Source: Streptomyces sp. NBC_01197
Lineage (GTDB): Bacteria > Actinomycetota > Actinomycetes > Streptomycetales > Streptomycetaceae
NCBI RefSeq assembly: GCF_036010505.1
Contig: NZ_CP108569.1
Span: forward strand, 6,960,001-7,024,000
Length of the DNA: 64,000 nt
Reading direction: 5' to 3'
Shown: piece after piece, positions 28,037 through 36,242 of the stretch
How positions within the stretch are numbered: position 1 is the first letter of the stretch
Layout of the letters: each line of letters starts with the position of its first letter
Made by a program: the position numbers and the translations under genes
The notes under the pieces: model-generated
Told to the model about the DNA's origin: nothing
Databases searched by the model: none
What the model saw: only the letters and a program-made list of their open reading frames with translations

Positions 28037-28899
28037 CAGCCTGCCACCGCCGCTCGTACCGTCTGGCGCTGCGCGCCGAGCCCGTCGATTTCGAGCTCGA
28101 CCACATCGCCCGCCGAGAGATACGGGAAACGGCCGGAGAGCGCGACGCCCTCCGGGGTGCCGGTGTTGATGACGTCGCCGGGTTCCAGCACCAGATAGTG
28201 GCTGAGGTGGCGTACAAGTTCATGCGCCCCGAAGATCATGTCCGCGGTGCTGGAGTCCTGGCGCGGCTCGCCGTTGACGCGGCTGCGGAGGTTCAGGTCC
28301 TGCGGGCCTCCGGCGAGGTCGCCGGCCGGTACTAGCCACGGACCGAGCGGGTTGAACGTCTCGCTCGACTTGCCCTTCGACCACTGGCCGCCCGACTCGT
28401 CGAGCTGGTACGTCCGTTCCGACACGTCATGGGAGACCGCGTATCCCGCGATGCACTCGGCCGCCGCTTCCGCCGAGTCCAGATAGCGGGCGGTGTGTCC
28501 GATGACAATGGCCAGCTCGACCTCCCAGTCCACGGTCTTCGCCCCGGGCGGTATCAGGACGTCGTCGTACGGTCCGACCACCGTGTTGGGGTGCTTGAAG
28601 AAAATGATCGGTGCGCTGGGCGGCTCGCTGCCCGACTCCGCCGCGTGGGCCGCATAGTTCTGGCCGACGCACAGGACCGCGGCGGGCCGGGCGACCGGTG
28701 GGCCCACCCGGAGCCGGTCCGCTCCCGGGAGTCCGGCGAGCGACCCCGTCCGGAGGGCTTCCCGGACCCGGGCGATCCCGCCGCGGGCGAGGAACCGCCC
28801 GTCGATGTCGTCGGTCAGCGGGCCGAGATCGTAGAGCACACCGGCTTCGCGTACGGCGGGGCGTTCGCTGCCCGGATCGCCCAGTCGCATGAGCTGCAT
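28036..28899 (-). CDS. FAH-family hydrolase, probable 2,4-diketo-3-deoxy-sugar-acid hydrolase
   Basis: A 287-residue fumarylacetoacetate-hydrolase-fold enzyme. An N-terminal domain of about 70 residues precedes the catalytic domain, with FKHPNTVVGP, WEVELAIVIG (metal-ligand Glu residues), SHDVSERTYQ, KGKSSETFNPLGPWLV and the closing NTGTPEGVALS. In known non-phosphorylating L-fucose and L-rhamnose pathways an FAH member cleaves the 2,4-diketo acid to pyruvate and L-lactate. That role fits here because lutABC follow across the divergent promoter. ATG 28899 begins the conserved QLMRLGDPGSERPAV segment; the longer frame upstream is repetitive leader DNA. It is cotranscribed with the mutarotase. 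Confidence 0.85.
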   Translation of the reverse strand: MQLMRLGDPGSERPAVREAGVLYDLGPLTDDIDGRFLARGGIARVREALRTGSLAGLPGADRLRVGPPVARPAAVLCVGQNYAAHAAESGSEPPSAPIIFFKHPNTVVGPYDDVLIPPGAKTVDWEVELAIVIGHTARYLDSAEAAAECIAGYAVSHDVSERTYQLDESGGQWSKGKSSETFNPLGPWLVPAGDLAGGPQDLNLRSRVNGEPRQDSSTADMIFGAHELVRHLSHYLVLEPGDVINTGTPEGVALSGRFPYLSAGDVVELEIDGLGAQRQTVRAAVAG

Positions 28900-28933
28900 G
28901 ACAGCAGCCTCCTCAGGTGTCGGACTCGTCGGC

Positions 28934-28960
28934 CTCAGAGGTCTCAGAGGCCTCAGAGGT
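28934..28960. repeat. Three tandem 9-bp repeats in the FAH leader
   Basis: CTCAGAGGT, CTCAGAGGC and CTCAGAGGT lie end to end, 35 bases before the FAH start codon, with a degenerate fourth unit to their left. They lie in the presumed 5' leader downstream of the leftward promoter. They could be slippage-prone DNA or a repeated protein- or RNA-binding site. Confidence 0.7.
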
Positions 28961-28981
28961 CGGATGTTAGTGAGACGAAAG

Positions 28982-28990
28982 CTATAGGAA
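28982..28990. promoter_or_regulatory. GntR operator 2 (leftward FAH/mutarotase promoter)
   Basis: CTATAGGAA, part of GAAAGCTATAGGAAAAG, shares the right half of the TTCCTATAGGAA palindrome. On the minus strand it covers a weak -35 (TTTTCC) placed 17 bases from TAACAT, so binding would block the FAH-mutarotase promoter. Confidence 0.6.
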
Positions 28991-29058
28991 AAGCCAGACG
29001 GGGAGAACCCCCGCGGCACTGAAGCCCTTGCGGCGCCGGAAAAGCGCGGCTCAAGGGT

Positions 29059-29089
29059 TGACGCCCGACAGGGCTTCATGGCTAACCTC
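29059..29089 (+). promoter_or_regulatory. Promoter for the MFS-lut-dehydratase operon
   Basis: TTGACG (29059-29064) and TAACCT (29084-29089) are separated by 19 bases. Transcription would begin near 29096, placing the perfect GntR palindrome just downstream of the start, a roadblock position. Confidence 0.5.
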
Positions 29090-29103
29090 CGATGACCCTC
29101 AAA

Positions 29104-29115
29104 TTCCTATAGGAA
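29104..29115. promoter_or_regulatory. GntR operator 3, perfect TTCCTATAGGAA palindrome
   Basis: A perfect 12-bp palindrome lies 25 bases before the transporter start. Two related sites (27691, 28982) lie at the other two control points of the same locus, and I did not find this perfect palindrome elsewhere in the window by eye. Confidence 0.75.
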
Positions 29116-29139
29116 AATTCCGGCTGTTCTGGAGGCGCC

Positions 29140-30597
29140 ATGGCCGACTCCCCGCGCTCCGTCCCCACCGCGCGCCAACCGTCCGGAAGTACGCCCGATC
29201 CGGGTCCGGGACCCCGTCCCGGCCCCGGACCCAGTCCCACCGGCGCGGTCACCCCGCCGCTTCCCCGTTTCGTCAAGGCCGTCGCGGTGCTCGGCGGAAT
29301 GGCGGGACTGCTGTACGGATACGACTCCGGCGCCATCGCCACCGCACTGCCCTTCGCCACCGACCGGTTCGGCCTCTCCTCCACCGAACAGGGCCTGGTC
29401 ACCAGCCTCATCCTGCTCGGTGCGCTGCCGTCGATCGTCGTCGGATCGCTGGCCGCCAAGCGGTTCGACCGCAGGCATCTGCTGATCGTCGCCGGGATCG
29501 TCTTCGCCGTGGGTTCGCTCGGCTGCGCGCTGTCGACCAGCGTCGCGATGCTGCTCGTCTCCCGGTTCGTCCTCGGTCTCGCCGTGGGCCTGGCCAATAT
29601 GTTCGGCCTGATCTATCTGACCGAACTGGCGCCGAAGCGGATACGGGGTCTGATCAGCGCGCTCTACCAACTCAGCGTCAACGTCGGCATCCTGATCGCC
29701 TATGGCGCCGGTGACGCCCTGCGCGGCTCGGGCGCCTGGGAGTGGATGCTCGGGCTGGGGGCGCTGCCCGCCCTTCTCTTCCTCGTCGGCATGGTGCTCA
29801 GCCCGGCCAGCCCGCGCTGGCTGAGCCTGCGCGGCCGGGAGGCCGAAGCCCATGCGGTACTGATGCGGCTGCGGCCGTCGCGCGACGAGGCGGACGCGGA
29901 AGCGGCCGAGATTCAGCAGAGCCTCGGGATGCAGGAGGCCGGTCTGCGGGAACTGCTGCACCGCTACCGCCCCGCGCTGCGGATCGGTCTTGTCCTGACC
30001 TTCTTCCAGGTGTTCACCGGGATCAACGCGGTCGTCTACTACGCGCCCACCGTCTTCGCCGGCGCCACCGGACACTCCGCCGACACCGGCATCATCGCCA
30101 ACTACAGCGTCGGCGGCGCCCTGGTGATCTCCACCGCGATCTCGCTGCCCCTGATCGACCGGCTCGGCCGCGTCAGGATGCTCGCCTGGAGCCTGGGCGG
30201 CCAGGTGCCGCCGCTGATCCTGCTGGCGCTGTTCCCGCACTCGTCCGCTCTCGACGTCGTGTGCGTCTTCGCCTTCACCTTCGCCTTCGGGTTCGGCCTC
30301 GGCCCGGTCTTCTGGCTCTACATCCCGGAGATCCTGCCGCTGCGCGCCCGCGCTCTGGGCATGGGGGTCGTCACGTTCACCCAGTACCTCTTCAACTTCC
30401 TCTTCTCCTTGACCTTTCCTGACATCCTCGATGCGATCGGCTTCTGGGTCTTCGGGATCTACGCAGTGATCTCCGCACTGGGGCTCGCATTCGTCCTCAC
30501 CCGGGTACCCGAGACGGCGAACCGCTCGTTGGAGGAGATCGAGGCGGAGTGGCGGCGCAAGGACGCGGCGCCGGCCTCCGCCCCGGCCGCCGCCTGA
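29140..30597 (+). CDS. Sugar-porter family MFS transporter
   Basis: A 485-residue permease with twelve predicted transmembrane helices and a Pro/Gly-rich N-terminal tail of about 35 residues. Sugar-porter signatures are [15 protein letters not shown] in helix 1, the RFDRRHLLI loop (RXGRR-like), the [27 protein letters not shown] block, [16 protein letters not shown] in helix 7, and the C-terminal [13 protein letters not shown]. It probably imports the deoxy sugar or sugar acid by proton symport. ATG 29140 is preceded by GGAGG. It is the first gene of an operon with lutABC and the dehydratase. Confidence 0.92.
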   Translation: MADSPRSVPTARQPSGSTPDPGPGPRPGPGPSPTGAVTPPLPRFVKAVAVLGGMAGLLYGYDSGAIATALPFATDRFGLSSTEQGLVTSLILLGALPSIVVGSLAAKRFDRRHLLIVAGIVFAVGSLGCALSTSVAMLLVSRFVLGLAVGLANMFGLIYLTELAPKRIRGLISALYQLSVNVGILIAYGAGDALRGSGAWEWMLGLGALPALLFLVGMVLSPASPRWLSLRGREAEAHAVLMRLRPSRDEADAEAAEIQQSLGMQEAGLRELLHRYRPALRIGLVLTFFQVFTGINAVVYYAPTVFAGATGHSADTGIIANYSVGGALVISTAISLPLIDRLGRVRMLAWSLGGQVPPLILLALFPHSSALDVVCVFAFTFAFGFGLGPVFWLYIPEILPLRARALGMGVVTFTQYLFNFLFSLTFPDILDAIGFWVFGIYAVISALGLAFVLTRVPETANRSLEEIEAEWRRKDAAPASAPAAA

Positions 30598-30644
30598 CCA
30601 CATCCGCCGCGGCCCCGAGCCGTGGACGACCCCGAGAAGGACAC

Positions 30645-31400
30645 ATGCGGGTAGGACTCTTCGTGACGTGTGTGAATGACGCGTTGTATCCACGGACCGG
30701 CATCGCCGTGGTGAAACTGCTGGAGCGGCTGGGGGTGGAGGTCGGCTTCCCCGCCGGACAGACCTGCTGCGGGCAGCCGCAGTTCAACACCGGCTACCGG
30801 CGCGAGACCGAACCCCTGGTCCGGCGCTTCGACCGCGAATTCGCCCCCTACGACTACGTCGTCACGCCGTCGGGATCCTGCGCGGCCATGGTCCGCGACA
30901 ACTATCCGCGGATCGGCCGCAAGGCGGTGGCGGAGCGCCGCGGTCACGAGCTCGCCGACGCGGCTGCCCGCTCCGTACCCAAGACGTACGAGCTGACGGA
31001 GTTCCTGGTGGACGTGCTGGGGGTCGTCGACGTGGGGGCGTACTTCCCGCACACGGTGGCGTACCACCCGTCCTGCCACGGCCTGCGGATGCTGGGCCTC
31101 GGCGACCGGCCACGCCGACTTCTCGAAGCGGTACGCGCGCTGGAGCTGCGGGAGCTGGAAGGGGCCGAGGAGTGCTGCGGTTTCGGCGGGACCTTCGCGG
31201 TGAAGAACGCGGACGTGTCGGCCGCCATGGGTGAGGACAAGGTGCGCAACGCTGTGTCGACAGGCGCCGAAGTGCTGTGCGGGGCCGACAACTCCTGTCT
31301 GATGCACATCGGCGGCATTCTGCGCCGCCAGGACGCGCCGCTGCGGGCGCTCCACCTGGCCGAGATCCTGGCGAGCACCGAAGAGGAGCCCCACGTATGA
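30645..31400 (+). CDS. lutA: LutA/YkgE-like (Fe-S) oxidoreductase subunit
   Basis: A 251-residue protein with two CCG domains: GQTCCGQPQFNTGY near residue 40 and the ECCGFGGTFAVKNADVS segment near 180. VTPSGSCAAMVRDNY and AYHPSCHGLRML are also characteristic. CCG domains bind Fe-S or heterodisulfide-type centres. It forms the L-lactate-oxidising LutABC complex with the next two products. ATG 30645 has GAGAAGG upstream. The gene ends in a four-base overlap with lutB. Confidence 0.92.
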   Translation: MRVGLFVTCVNDALYPRTGIAVVKLLERLGVEVGFPAGQTCCGQPQFNTGYRRETEPLVRRFDREFAPYDYVVTPSGSCAAMVRDNYPRIGRKAVAERRGHELADAAARSVPKTYELTEFLVDVLGVVDVGAYFPHTVAYHPSCHGLRMLGLGDRPRRLLEAVRALELRELEGAEECCGFGGTFAVKNADVSAAMGEDKVRNAVSTGAEVLCGADNSCLMHIGGILRRQDAPLRALHLAEILASTEEEPHV

Positions 31401-32815
31401 GCGGTACCTATCTCGGGATGCCGTCCTTCCCGAAGGCGGCCAGGGAAGCCGTGCACAACGAGACCCTGCGCGGGAACCTCAGGCACGCCACCCACACCAT
31501 CCGCGACAAACGGGCGAAGGCGGTGGCGGAGCTCTCCGACTGGGCGCAGCTGCGGGAGGCGGGCAAACAGATCAAGGACCGGACGCTGCGTCACCTGGAC
31601 CAGTATCTGGTGCAGTTGGAGGAGTCGGTCACGGCCGCCGGGGGCACCGTCCACTGGGCGGCCGACGGTGATGAGGCCAACCGGATCGTCGCCGGACTGG
31701 TCAAGGCGACCGGTGAGCGAGAGGTCGTCAAGGTCAAGTCGATGGCGACCCAGGAGATCGGTCTCAACGAAGCCCTGGAGGCCGAGGGGATCGCCGCTTA
31801 CGAGACGGACCTCGCGGAACTGATCGTGCAGCTGGGCGAGGACCGCCCCAGCCACATCCTGGTCCCGGCGATCCACCGCAACCGGGGCGAGATCCGGGAG
31901 ATCTTCGCCCGGACGATGAGTGAGTGGGGGCGGCCGGCTCCGGAGGGGCTGACCGACGCCCCGGCCGAGCTGGCCGAGGCCGCCAGGCTGCACCTGAGGG
32001 AGAAGTTCCTCCGGGCCAAGGTCGGGATCTCGGGCGCCAACTTCATGGTCGCCGAGACCGGCACGCTCGTGGTGGTGGAGTCCGAGGGCAACGGCCGGAT
32101 GTGCCTCACGCTGCCCGAGACGCTGATCTCGGTGGTGGGCATCGAGAAGACCGTGCCCACCTGGCAGGACCTGGAGGTCTTCCTGCAGACCCTGCCGCGC
32201 TCGTCGACGGCCGAGCGGATGAACCCGTACACCAGCACCTGGACCGGCACCACCGACGCCGACGGGCCGCAGGACTTCCATCTGGTCCTCCTCGACAACG
32301 GCCGCACCGACACCCTGGCCGACGAGGTAGGCCGCCAGGCGCTGCGCTGCATCCGCTGCTCCGCCTGCCTCAACGTGTGCCCGGTGTACGAAAGGGCGGG
32401 CGGCCACGCGTACGGCTCGGTCTACCCCGGGCCCATCGGCGCCATCCTCAGCCCGCAACTCAGGGGCACGGAGAGCGAGATCGACGCCTCGCTGCCCTAC
32501 GCCTCCTCGCTCTGCGGCGCCTGCTACGACGTGTGCCCGGTCGCCATCGACATCCCCGAAGTCCTGGTCCACCTGCGCGAGCGGGTCGCCGGCCAGGGCG
32601 GCAGGGGCCACCGGCTTGAGAAGGCGGCCATGAAGGCGGCCGGCTGGGTGCTGAACCATCCGGCCGCACTCGCCGCCGGTGAGAAGGCGGCATCGAAGAC
32701 CCGCGCACTGCACCCCAGGCGGCTGCCGGGCGCGGCGGCCTGGACCGACAGCCGAGACCTGCCCGAAGTGCCGCCCGAACCGTTCCGTGACTGGTGGAAG
32801 AAGAACCGCACATGA
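31397..32815 (+). CDS. lutB: LutB/YkgF-like iron-sulfur lactate-utilisation protein
   Basis: A 472-residue protein. Residues 60-300 form the LUD (lactate utilisation) domain. Two ferredoxin-like clusters follow: IRCSACLNVCPVYERAGG and SLCGACYDVCPVAIDIP. The first has three CxxCxxxCP cysteines and the second adds its own set, enough for two [4Fe-4S] centres. A C-terminal tail of about 90 residues follows. It is the core electron-carrying subunit for oxidation of L-lactate to pyruvate. Overlaps of four bases with lutA and lutC show tight coupling. Confidence 0.92.
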   Translation: MSGTYLGMPSFPKAAREAVHNETLRGNLRHATHTIRDKRAKAVAELSDWAQLREAGKQIKDRTLRHLDQYLVQLEESVTAAGGTVHWAADGDEANRIVAGLVKATGEREVVKVKSMATQEIGLNEALEAEGIAAYETDLAELIVQLGEDRPSHILVPAIHRNRGEIREIFARTMSEWGRPAPEGLTDAPAELAEAARLHLREKFLRAKVGISGANFMVAETGTLVVVESEGNGRMCLTLPETLISVVGIEKTVPTWQDLEVFLQTLPRSSTAERMNPYTSTWTGTTDADGPQDFHLVLLDNGRTDTLADEVGRQALRCIRCSACLNVCPVYERAGGHAYGSVYPGPIGAILSPQLRGTESEIDASLPYASSLCGACYDVCPVAIDIPEVLVHLRERVAGQGGRGHRLEKAAMKAAGWVLNHPAALAAGEKAASKTRALHPRRLPGAAAWTDSRDLPEVPPEPFRDWWKKNRT

Positions 32816-33456
32816 GCTCCCGCGACCAGATCCTCGCCCGCGTACGTGCCGCGGTCGCCGGGGCGCCGGAGGCCCCCGAGGTCACCCGCGACTACCTCAC
32901 CACACACACCGCCGACGACCCGGTGGCCGTGCTGGACCTCCTCCACGAGAACCTCGCGGACTACCGCGCCCTCGTGCACCGGACCCGGCCGGACGGGCTG
33001 CCCGCGCTCCTCGCCCGGCTGCTGGCCGAGCGCGGCGCGACGACCGTACTGGCACCTCCCGGGCTGCCCGCCGGGTGGCTGGCCGAGTCCACCGCCGCCC
33101 GGACCGATGACACACCCGCGTCGACCGCGCAGGAACTCGACGCCGTGGACAGTGTGGTCACCGGATGCGCGGTGGCCATCGCCGAGACCGGCACCATCGT
33201 CCTGGACGGCGGCGCCGGCCAGGGGCGCCGCCGGATCACCCTCGTGCCGGACCACCACATCTGCGTCGTACGGGCCCCGGAGCAGGTGGTCGCCTCGGTA
33301 CCGCAGGCCCTGCCACGGCTCGATCCGGCGCGCCCGCTCACCTGGATCTCGGGCCCTTCGGCCACCAGCGACATCGAACTCAACCGCGTCGAAGGCGTGC
33401 ACGGCCCCCGCACCCTCGAAGTCGTCCTCGTCGAGGAGGGCACGAGCACCGAGTGA
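32812..33456 (+). CDS. lutC: LutC/YkgG-like LUD-domain protein
   Basis: A 214-residue LUD-domain protein, third member of LutABC. AVAIAETGTIVLDGGAGQGRRRITLVPDHHICVV is the conserved core (residues about 118-150), followed by the ending SATSDIELNRVEGVHGPR shared by the family. ATG 32812 overlaps the lutB stop by four bases. In the context of this cluster it should act on L-lactate released by the FAH-type hydrolase. Confidence 0.92.
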   Translation: MSSRDQILARVRAAVAGAPEAPEVTRDYLTTHTADDPVAVLDLLHENLADYRALVHRTRPDGLPALLARLLAERGATTVLAPPGLPAGWLAESTAARTDDTPASTAQELDAVDSVVTGCAVAIAETGTIVLDGGAGQGRRRITLVPDHHICVVRAPEQVVASVPQALPRLDPARPLTWISGPSATSDIELNRVEGVHGPRTLEVVLVEEGTSTE

Positions 33457-33511
33457 AGGACCGGGCAGCGGGGCCACGGACGAGCGACGGAACCAGCGGG
33501 AGACCACATCC

Positions 33512-34600
33512 ATGAGCAGAATCACGAGCGTCGACTGCCGGCTCGTCTCGATCGAACCCGAGACACTGCGTACCGACGCCACCCAGACCTTCGTCCGCCA
33601 GGAGACGATCCTCGTCACCGTCGGGACCGACGACGGGCTGAGCGGCACCGGGTACTCCTACACGATCGGCACCGGCGGCAGTTCCGTACTGGCGCTGCTG
33701 CGCGACCACCTCGCCGCCACTCTGCTGGGCGCCGACGCCCGTAACGTCGAGGCGGTCTGGGCCCGGATGCTCGCCGCGACCCGGGCTACCGCCTTCGGGC
33801 TCCTCACCTCGCTGGCGCTGGCCGCCGTCGACACGGCCCTGTGGGATCTGCGGTGTCTGCGCGCCGGTGAACCGCTCTGGCGGCTCGCGGGCGGTGCGCA
33901 CGACCGGCTGCCCGTGTACGACACCGAGGGCGGCTGGCTGCATCTGAGCACCGACGAGCTGGTCAAGAACGTCTCGGCGGCGCAGGCCTCGGGGCTGCGC
34001 GGCGCCAAACTGAAGGTCGGCAAGCCCACCGCGGTCGAGGACGCGGAACGGCTCGCGGCGGTCCGCGAGGCGACCGGGCCCGCCTTCGAGATCATGGTCG
34101 ACGCCAACCAGTCGCTCACCGGGGCGGAGGCGATCCGGCGGGCCCGCACCTACGAGCCGCTCGATATCGCGTGGTTCGAGGAGCCGCTGCCGGCCGACGA
34201 CGTCGCGGGGCACCGCAGACTGGCCCGCTCGACCACGGTGCCGGTGGCGGTGGGCGAATCGATGTACAGCGTCGGCCACTTCGCCGAGTACCTGTCGGCG
34301 GGCGCCGCCGGGATCGTGCAGGCCGATGTGGCCCGCGTCGGCGGCATCACACCGTGGCTGAAGGTCGCACACGCCGCCGAGGCCTGCAATGTGCGGGTGG
34401 CACCGCACTTCCTGATGGAGCTGCACGCGAGCCTGGCGTGCGCGGTCCCCGCCGGGATGTACGTGGAGCACATTCCGCAGCTCGGTGCGATCACGCGCAG
34501 CGAGCTGGTCATCGAGGAGGGCTGTGTCGTCCCGCCGGAGACGCCCGGTCTCGGCATCGAGTGGGACGAGGACGCCATCGCGGATCTGCGGGTCGCGTAG
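33512..34600 (+). CDS. Enolase-superfamily sugar-acid dehydratase (mandelate racemase subgroup)
   Basis: 362 residues. The capping domain covers about 1-125 and the modified TIM barrel the rest. Active-site residues are Lys166 and Lys168 (KLK), metal ligands Asp197, Glu223 and Glu249, and an Asp272-His299 dyad. This is the mandelate-racemase subgroup pattern found in acid-sugar dehydratases. It should remove water from a deoxy-sugar aldonic acid to give the 2-keto-3-deoxy acid. It is shorter than typical L-fuconate dehydratases (about 430), so L-rhamnonate, L-lyxonate or galactarate-type substrates remain possible. It is the last gene of the operon. Confidence 0.85.
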   Translation: MSRITSVDCRLVSIEPETLRTDATQTFVRQETILVTVGTDDGLSGTGYSYTIGTGGSSVLALLRDHLAATLLGADARNVEAVWARMLAATRATAFGLLTSLALAAVDTALWDLRCLRAGEPLWRLAGGAHDRLPVYDTEGGWLHLSTDELVKNVSAAQASGLRGAKLKVGKPTAVEDAERLAAVREATGPAFEIMVDANQSLTGAEAIRRARTYEPLDIAWFEEPLPADDVAGHRRLARSTTVPVAVGESMYSVGHFAEYLSAGAAGIVQADVARVGGITPWLKVAHAAEACNVRVAPHFLMELHASLACAVPAGMYVEHIPQLGAITRSELVIEEGCVVPPETPGLGIEWDEDAIADLRVA

Positions 34601-34612
34601 AGCCGTGACTCC

Positions 34613-34664
34613 GGAAGCGCGCGCCTGTGAGACGGCCGGGAGGACGGCGCGCTTCCTCCCGGCC
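34613..34664. terminator. Overlapping hairpins between dehydratase and OYE genes
   Basis: Two perfect 10-bp stems compete here: GGAAGCGCGC/GCGCGCTTCC (34613-34622, 34647-34656) and GGCCGGGAGG/CCTCCCGGCC (34634-34643, 34655-34664). Either would serve as a terminator for one of the two convergent genes. Confidence 0.65.
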
Positions 34665-34669
34665 AGTGC

Positions 34670-35749
34670 TCAGACGGAGCGGTGGTACTGCTGCGGTACG
34701 TGCACGTCGGCGCCGAGCTCCCGGGCCGCGTGCCGGGCCCAGGACGGGTTGCGGAGCAGCTCGCGGCCGAGCAGGACCGCGTCCGCCTCGCCGTTGGCCA
34801 GGATCTTCTCGGCCTGTTCGACCTCGGTGATCAGGCCGACGGCGGCGACGGGCAGCGGTGTCGCGGCCTTGACGCGTGCCGCGAAGGGCACCTGGTAGCC
34901 GGGGCCGACCGGGATGCGGACCCCGGCCGCGTTGCCGCCGGTCGACACGTCGAGCAGGTCGACGCCGCGTTCCTTGAGCAGCGGCGCGAGGCGCACCGTG
35001 TCGTCGGCCGTCCAGCCGCCCTCGTCCAGCCAGTCGGTGGCGGAGACGCGGAAGAAGAGCGGCAGCTCGTCGGGCCACACCGCCCGTACGGCGTCCACGA
35101 CTTCGAGCGCGAAGCGGGTGCGGTTCTCGAAGGATCCGCCGTACTCGTCGGTGCGGTGGTTGCTGTGCGGGGAGAGGAACTCGCCCACCAGATAGCCGTG
35201 TGCGCCGTGGATCTCGGCGACCTGGAACCCCGCGTCGAGCGCTCGCCTGGCTGCATCGGCGAACTGGCTGACGATGTCCCGTATCTGAGAGGTAGTCAAC
35301 TCATCCGGTACGTGCTCGCCCCGGTCGAAGGGGACCGGGCTGGGTGCGACCGGCTGCCAGCCGCCCTGGTCGGCTCCGACCGGGCCGCCGCCGTTCCAGG
35401 GGCGGTCCGTTGACGCCTTGCGTCCGGCGTGGGCGAGCTGGATTCCGGGAACCGTGCCCTGTCCCTTGAGGAAGCCGGTGATCCGGCGGAGCGCCTCGAC
35501 CTGTGTGTCGTTCCAGATGCCCAGGTCGGCGGGGGTGATCCGGCCCTCGGGGCTGACCGCGGTCGCCTCGACGATGACCAGGCCGGCGCCTCCGGCGGCC
35601 CGCGCGGCGTAGTGCGCGAAGTGCCAGTCGTCGGCGGTGCCCGTGCCGGGCCCCGCGGTGGCCGCCGAGTACTGGCACATGGGCGGCATCCACACGCGGT
35701 TGGGGAAGGTCAGCGACCGCAGGGTGTACGGCTCGAAAAGGGCGCTCAC
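34670..35749 (-). CDS. Old yellow enzyme-type NADH:flavin oxidoreductase (YqjM class)
   Basis: A 359-residue FMN-dependent TIM-barrel ene-reductase. PPMCQYSA near the N-terminus has the Cys of the thermophilic-like/YqjM class. IHGAHGYLVGEFLSPHSNHRTDEYGGSFENR is the FMN/substrate signature. It reduces activated alkenes such as quinones, enones or nitro compounds. GTG 35749 is chosen because GGAG lies upstream; ATG 35761 has no ribosome site. It is divergent from an ArsR-type regulator and shares an operator-rich spacer with it, so it is probably induced by electrophiles sensed by that protein. Confidence 0.9.
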   Translation of the reverse strand: MSALFEPYTLRSLTFPNRVWMPPMCQYSAATAGPGTGTADDWHFAHYAARAAGGAGLVIVEATAVSPEGRITPADLGIWNDTQVEALRRITGFLKGQGTVPGIQLAHAGRKASTDRPWNGGGPVGADQGGWQPVAPSPVPFDRGEHVPDELTTSQIRDIVSQFADAARRALDAGFQVAEIHGAHGYLVGEFLSPHSNHRTDEYGGSFENRTRFALEVVDAVRAVWPDELPLFFRVSATDWLDEGGWTADDTVRLAPLLKERGVDLLDVSTGGNAAGVRIPVGPGYQVPFAARVKAATPLPVAAVGLITEVEQAEKILANGEADAVLLGRELLRNPSWARHAARELGADVHVPQQYHRSV

Positions 35750-35780
35750 GACAGGCTCCATTCATAACGGCGTCGGGACG

Positions 35781-35838
35781 CTCGTACGATATCCGTCGTA
35801 GTACGGTGAATGTCAAACTACGATGAAGCTCGTACAAT
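35781..35838. promoter_or_regulatory. Divergent OYE/ArsR promoter-operator region
   Basis: On the minus strand a perfect TTGACA (complement of 35811-35816) drives the OYE gene. On the plus strand TACAAT (35833-35838) drives the regulator, using the same segment as its -35. CGTAGT (35797-35802) and ACTACG (35817-35822) form an inverted repeat around the shared -35. CTCGTACGAT (35781) and CTCGTACAAT (35829) are near-identical direct repeats at the two -10 regions. Confidence 0.6.
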
Positions 35839-35884
35839 AGAGCCGTCCCCGGACCCGCCCGGGCCCGAATGAAGGAGAGTCGTC

Positions 35885-36229
35885 GTGGCGACCGCAACGA
35901 GCAGCCGTGCACTCGCTCATCCGGCGCGTGACGAGATCCGCCTGGACGGGGTGCTCCATGCGCTGGCCGACCCGATGCGGATGTGCGTGGTGCGTGAACT
36001 GGCTTCGGACGGCGGCGAGTTGTCGTGCTCCCGGTTCGTGCTCCCGGTGACCAAGTCGACCACCACCCACCACTTCAGGGTGCTGCGCGAAAGCGGTGTG
36101 ATCCGGCAGATCTACCGGGGGACCGCGAAGATGAACGTGCTGCGCAGGGAGGATCTGGAAGCGGTTTTCCCCGGCCTGCTGGACAGTGTCCTCGCCGCGG
36201 CCGCGGCCGAGGCCGCGCGGGAGGCGTGA
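35885..36229 (+). CDS. ArsR-type winged-helix regulator
   Basis: A 114-residue dimeric repressor-type protein. The winged helix runs from LHALADPMRMCVVRELA through the recognition region VTKSTTTHHFRVLRESGVIRQ to the wing YRGTAKMNVLR. It has Cys residues near MCVV and ELSCSRF but no classic ArsR metal motif, so it may sense a redox or electrophilic signal. The GTG start at 35885 follows GAAGGAGAG. It is divergent from, and likely the repressor of, the old-yellow-enzyme gene. Confidence 0.85.
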   Translation: MATATSSRALAHPARDEIRLDGVLHALADPMRMCVVRELASDGGELSCSRFVLPVTKSTTTHHFRVLRESGVIRQIYRGTAKMNVLRREDLEAVFPGLLDSVLAAAAAEAAREA

Positions 36230-36242
36230 ACCTCCGTTGCCG

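Noticed and set aside
28934..28960. CRISPR-like repeat array
   Set aside because: Units are only 9 bp and contiguous, with no spacers and no cas genes.
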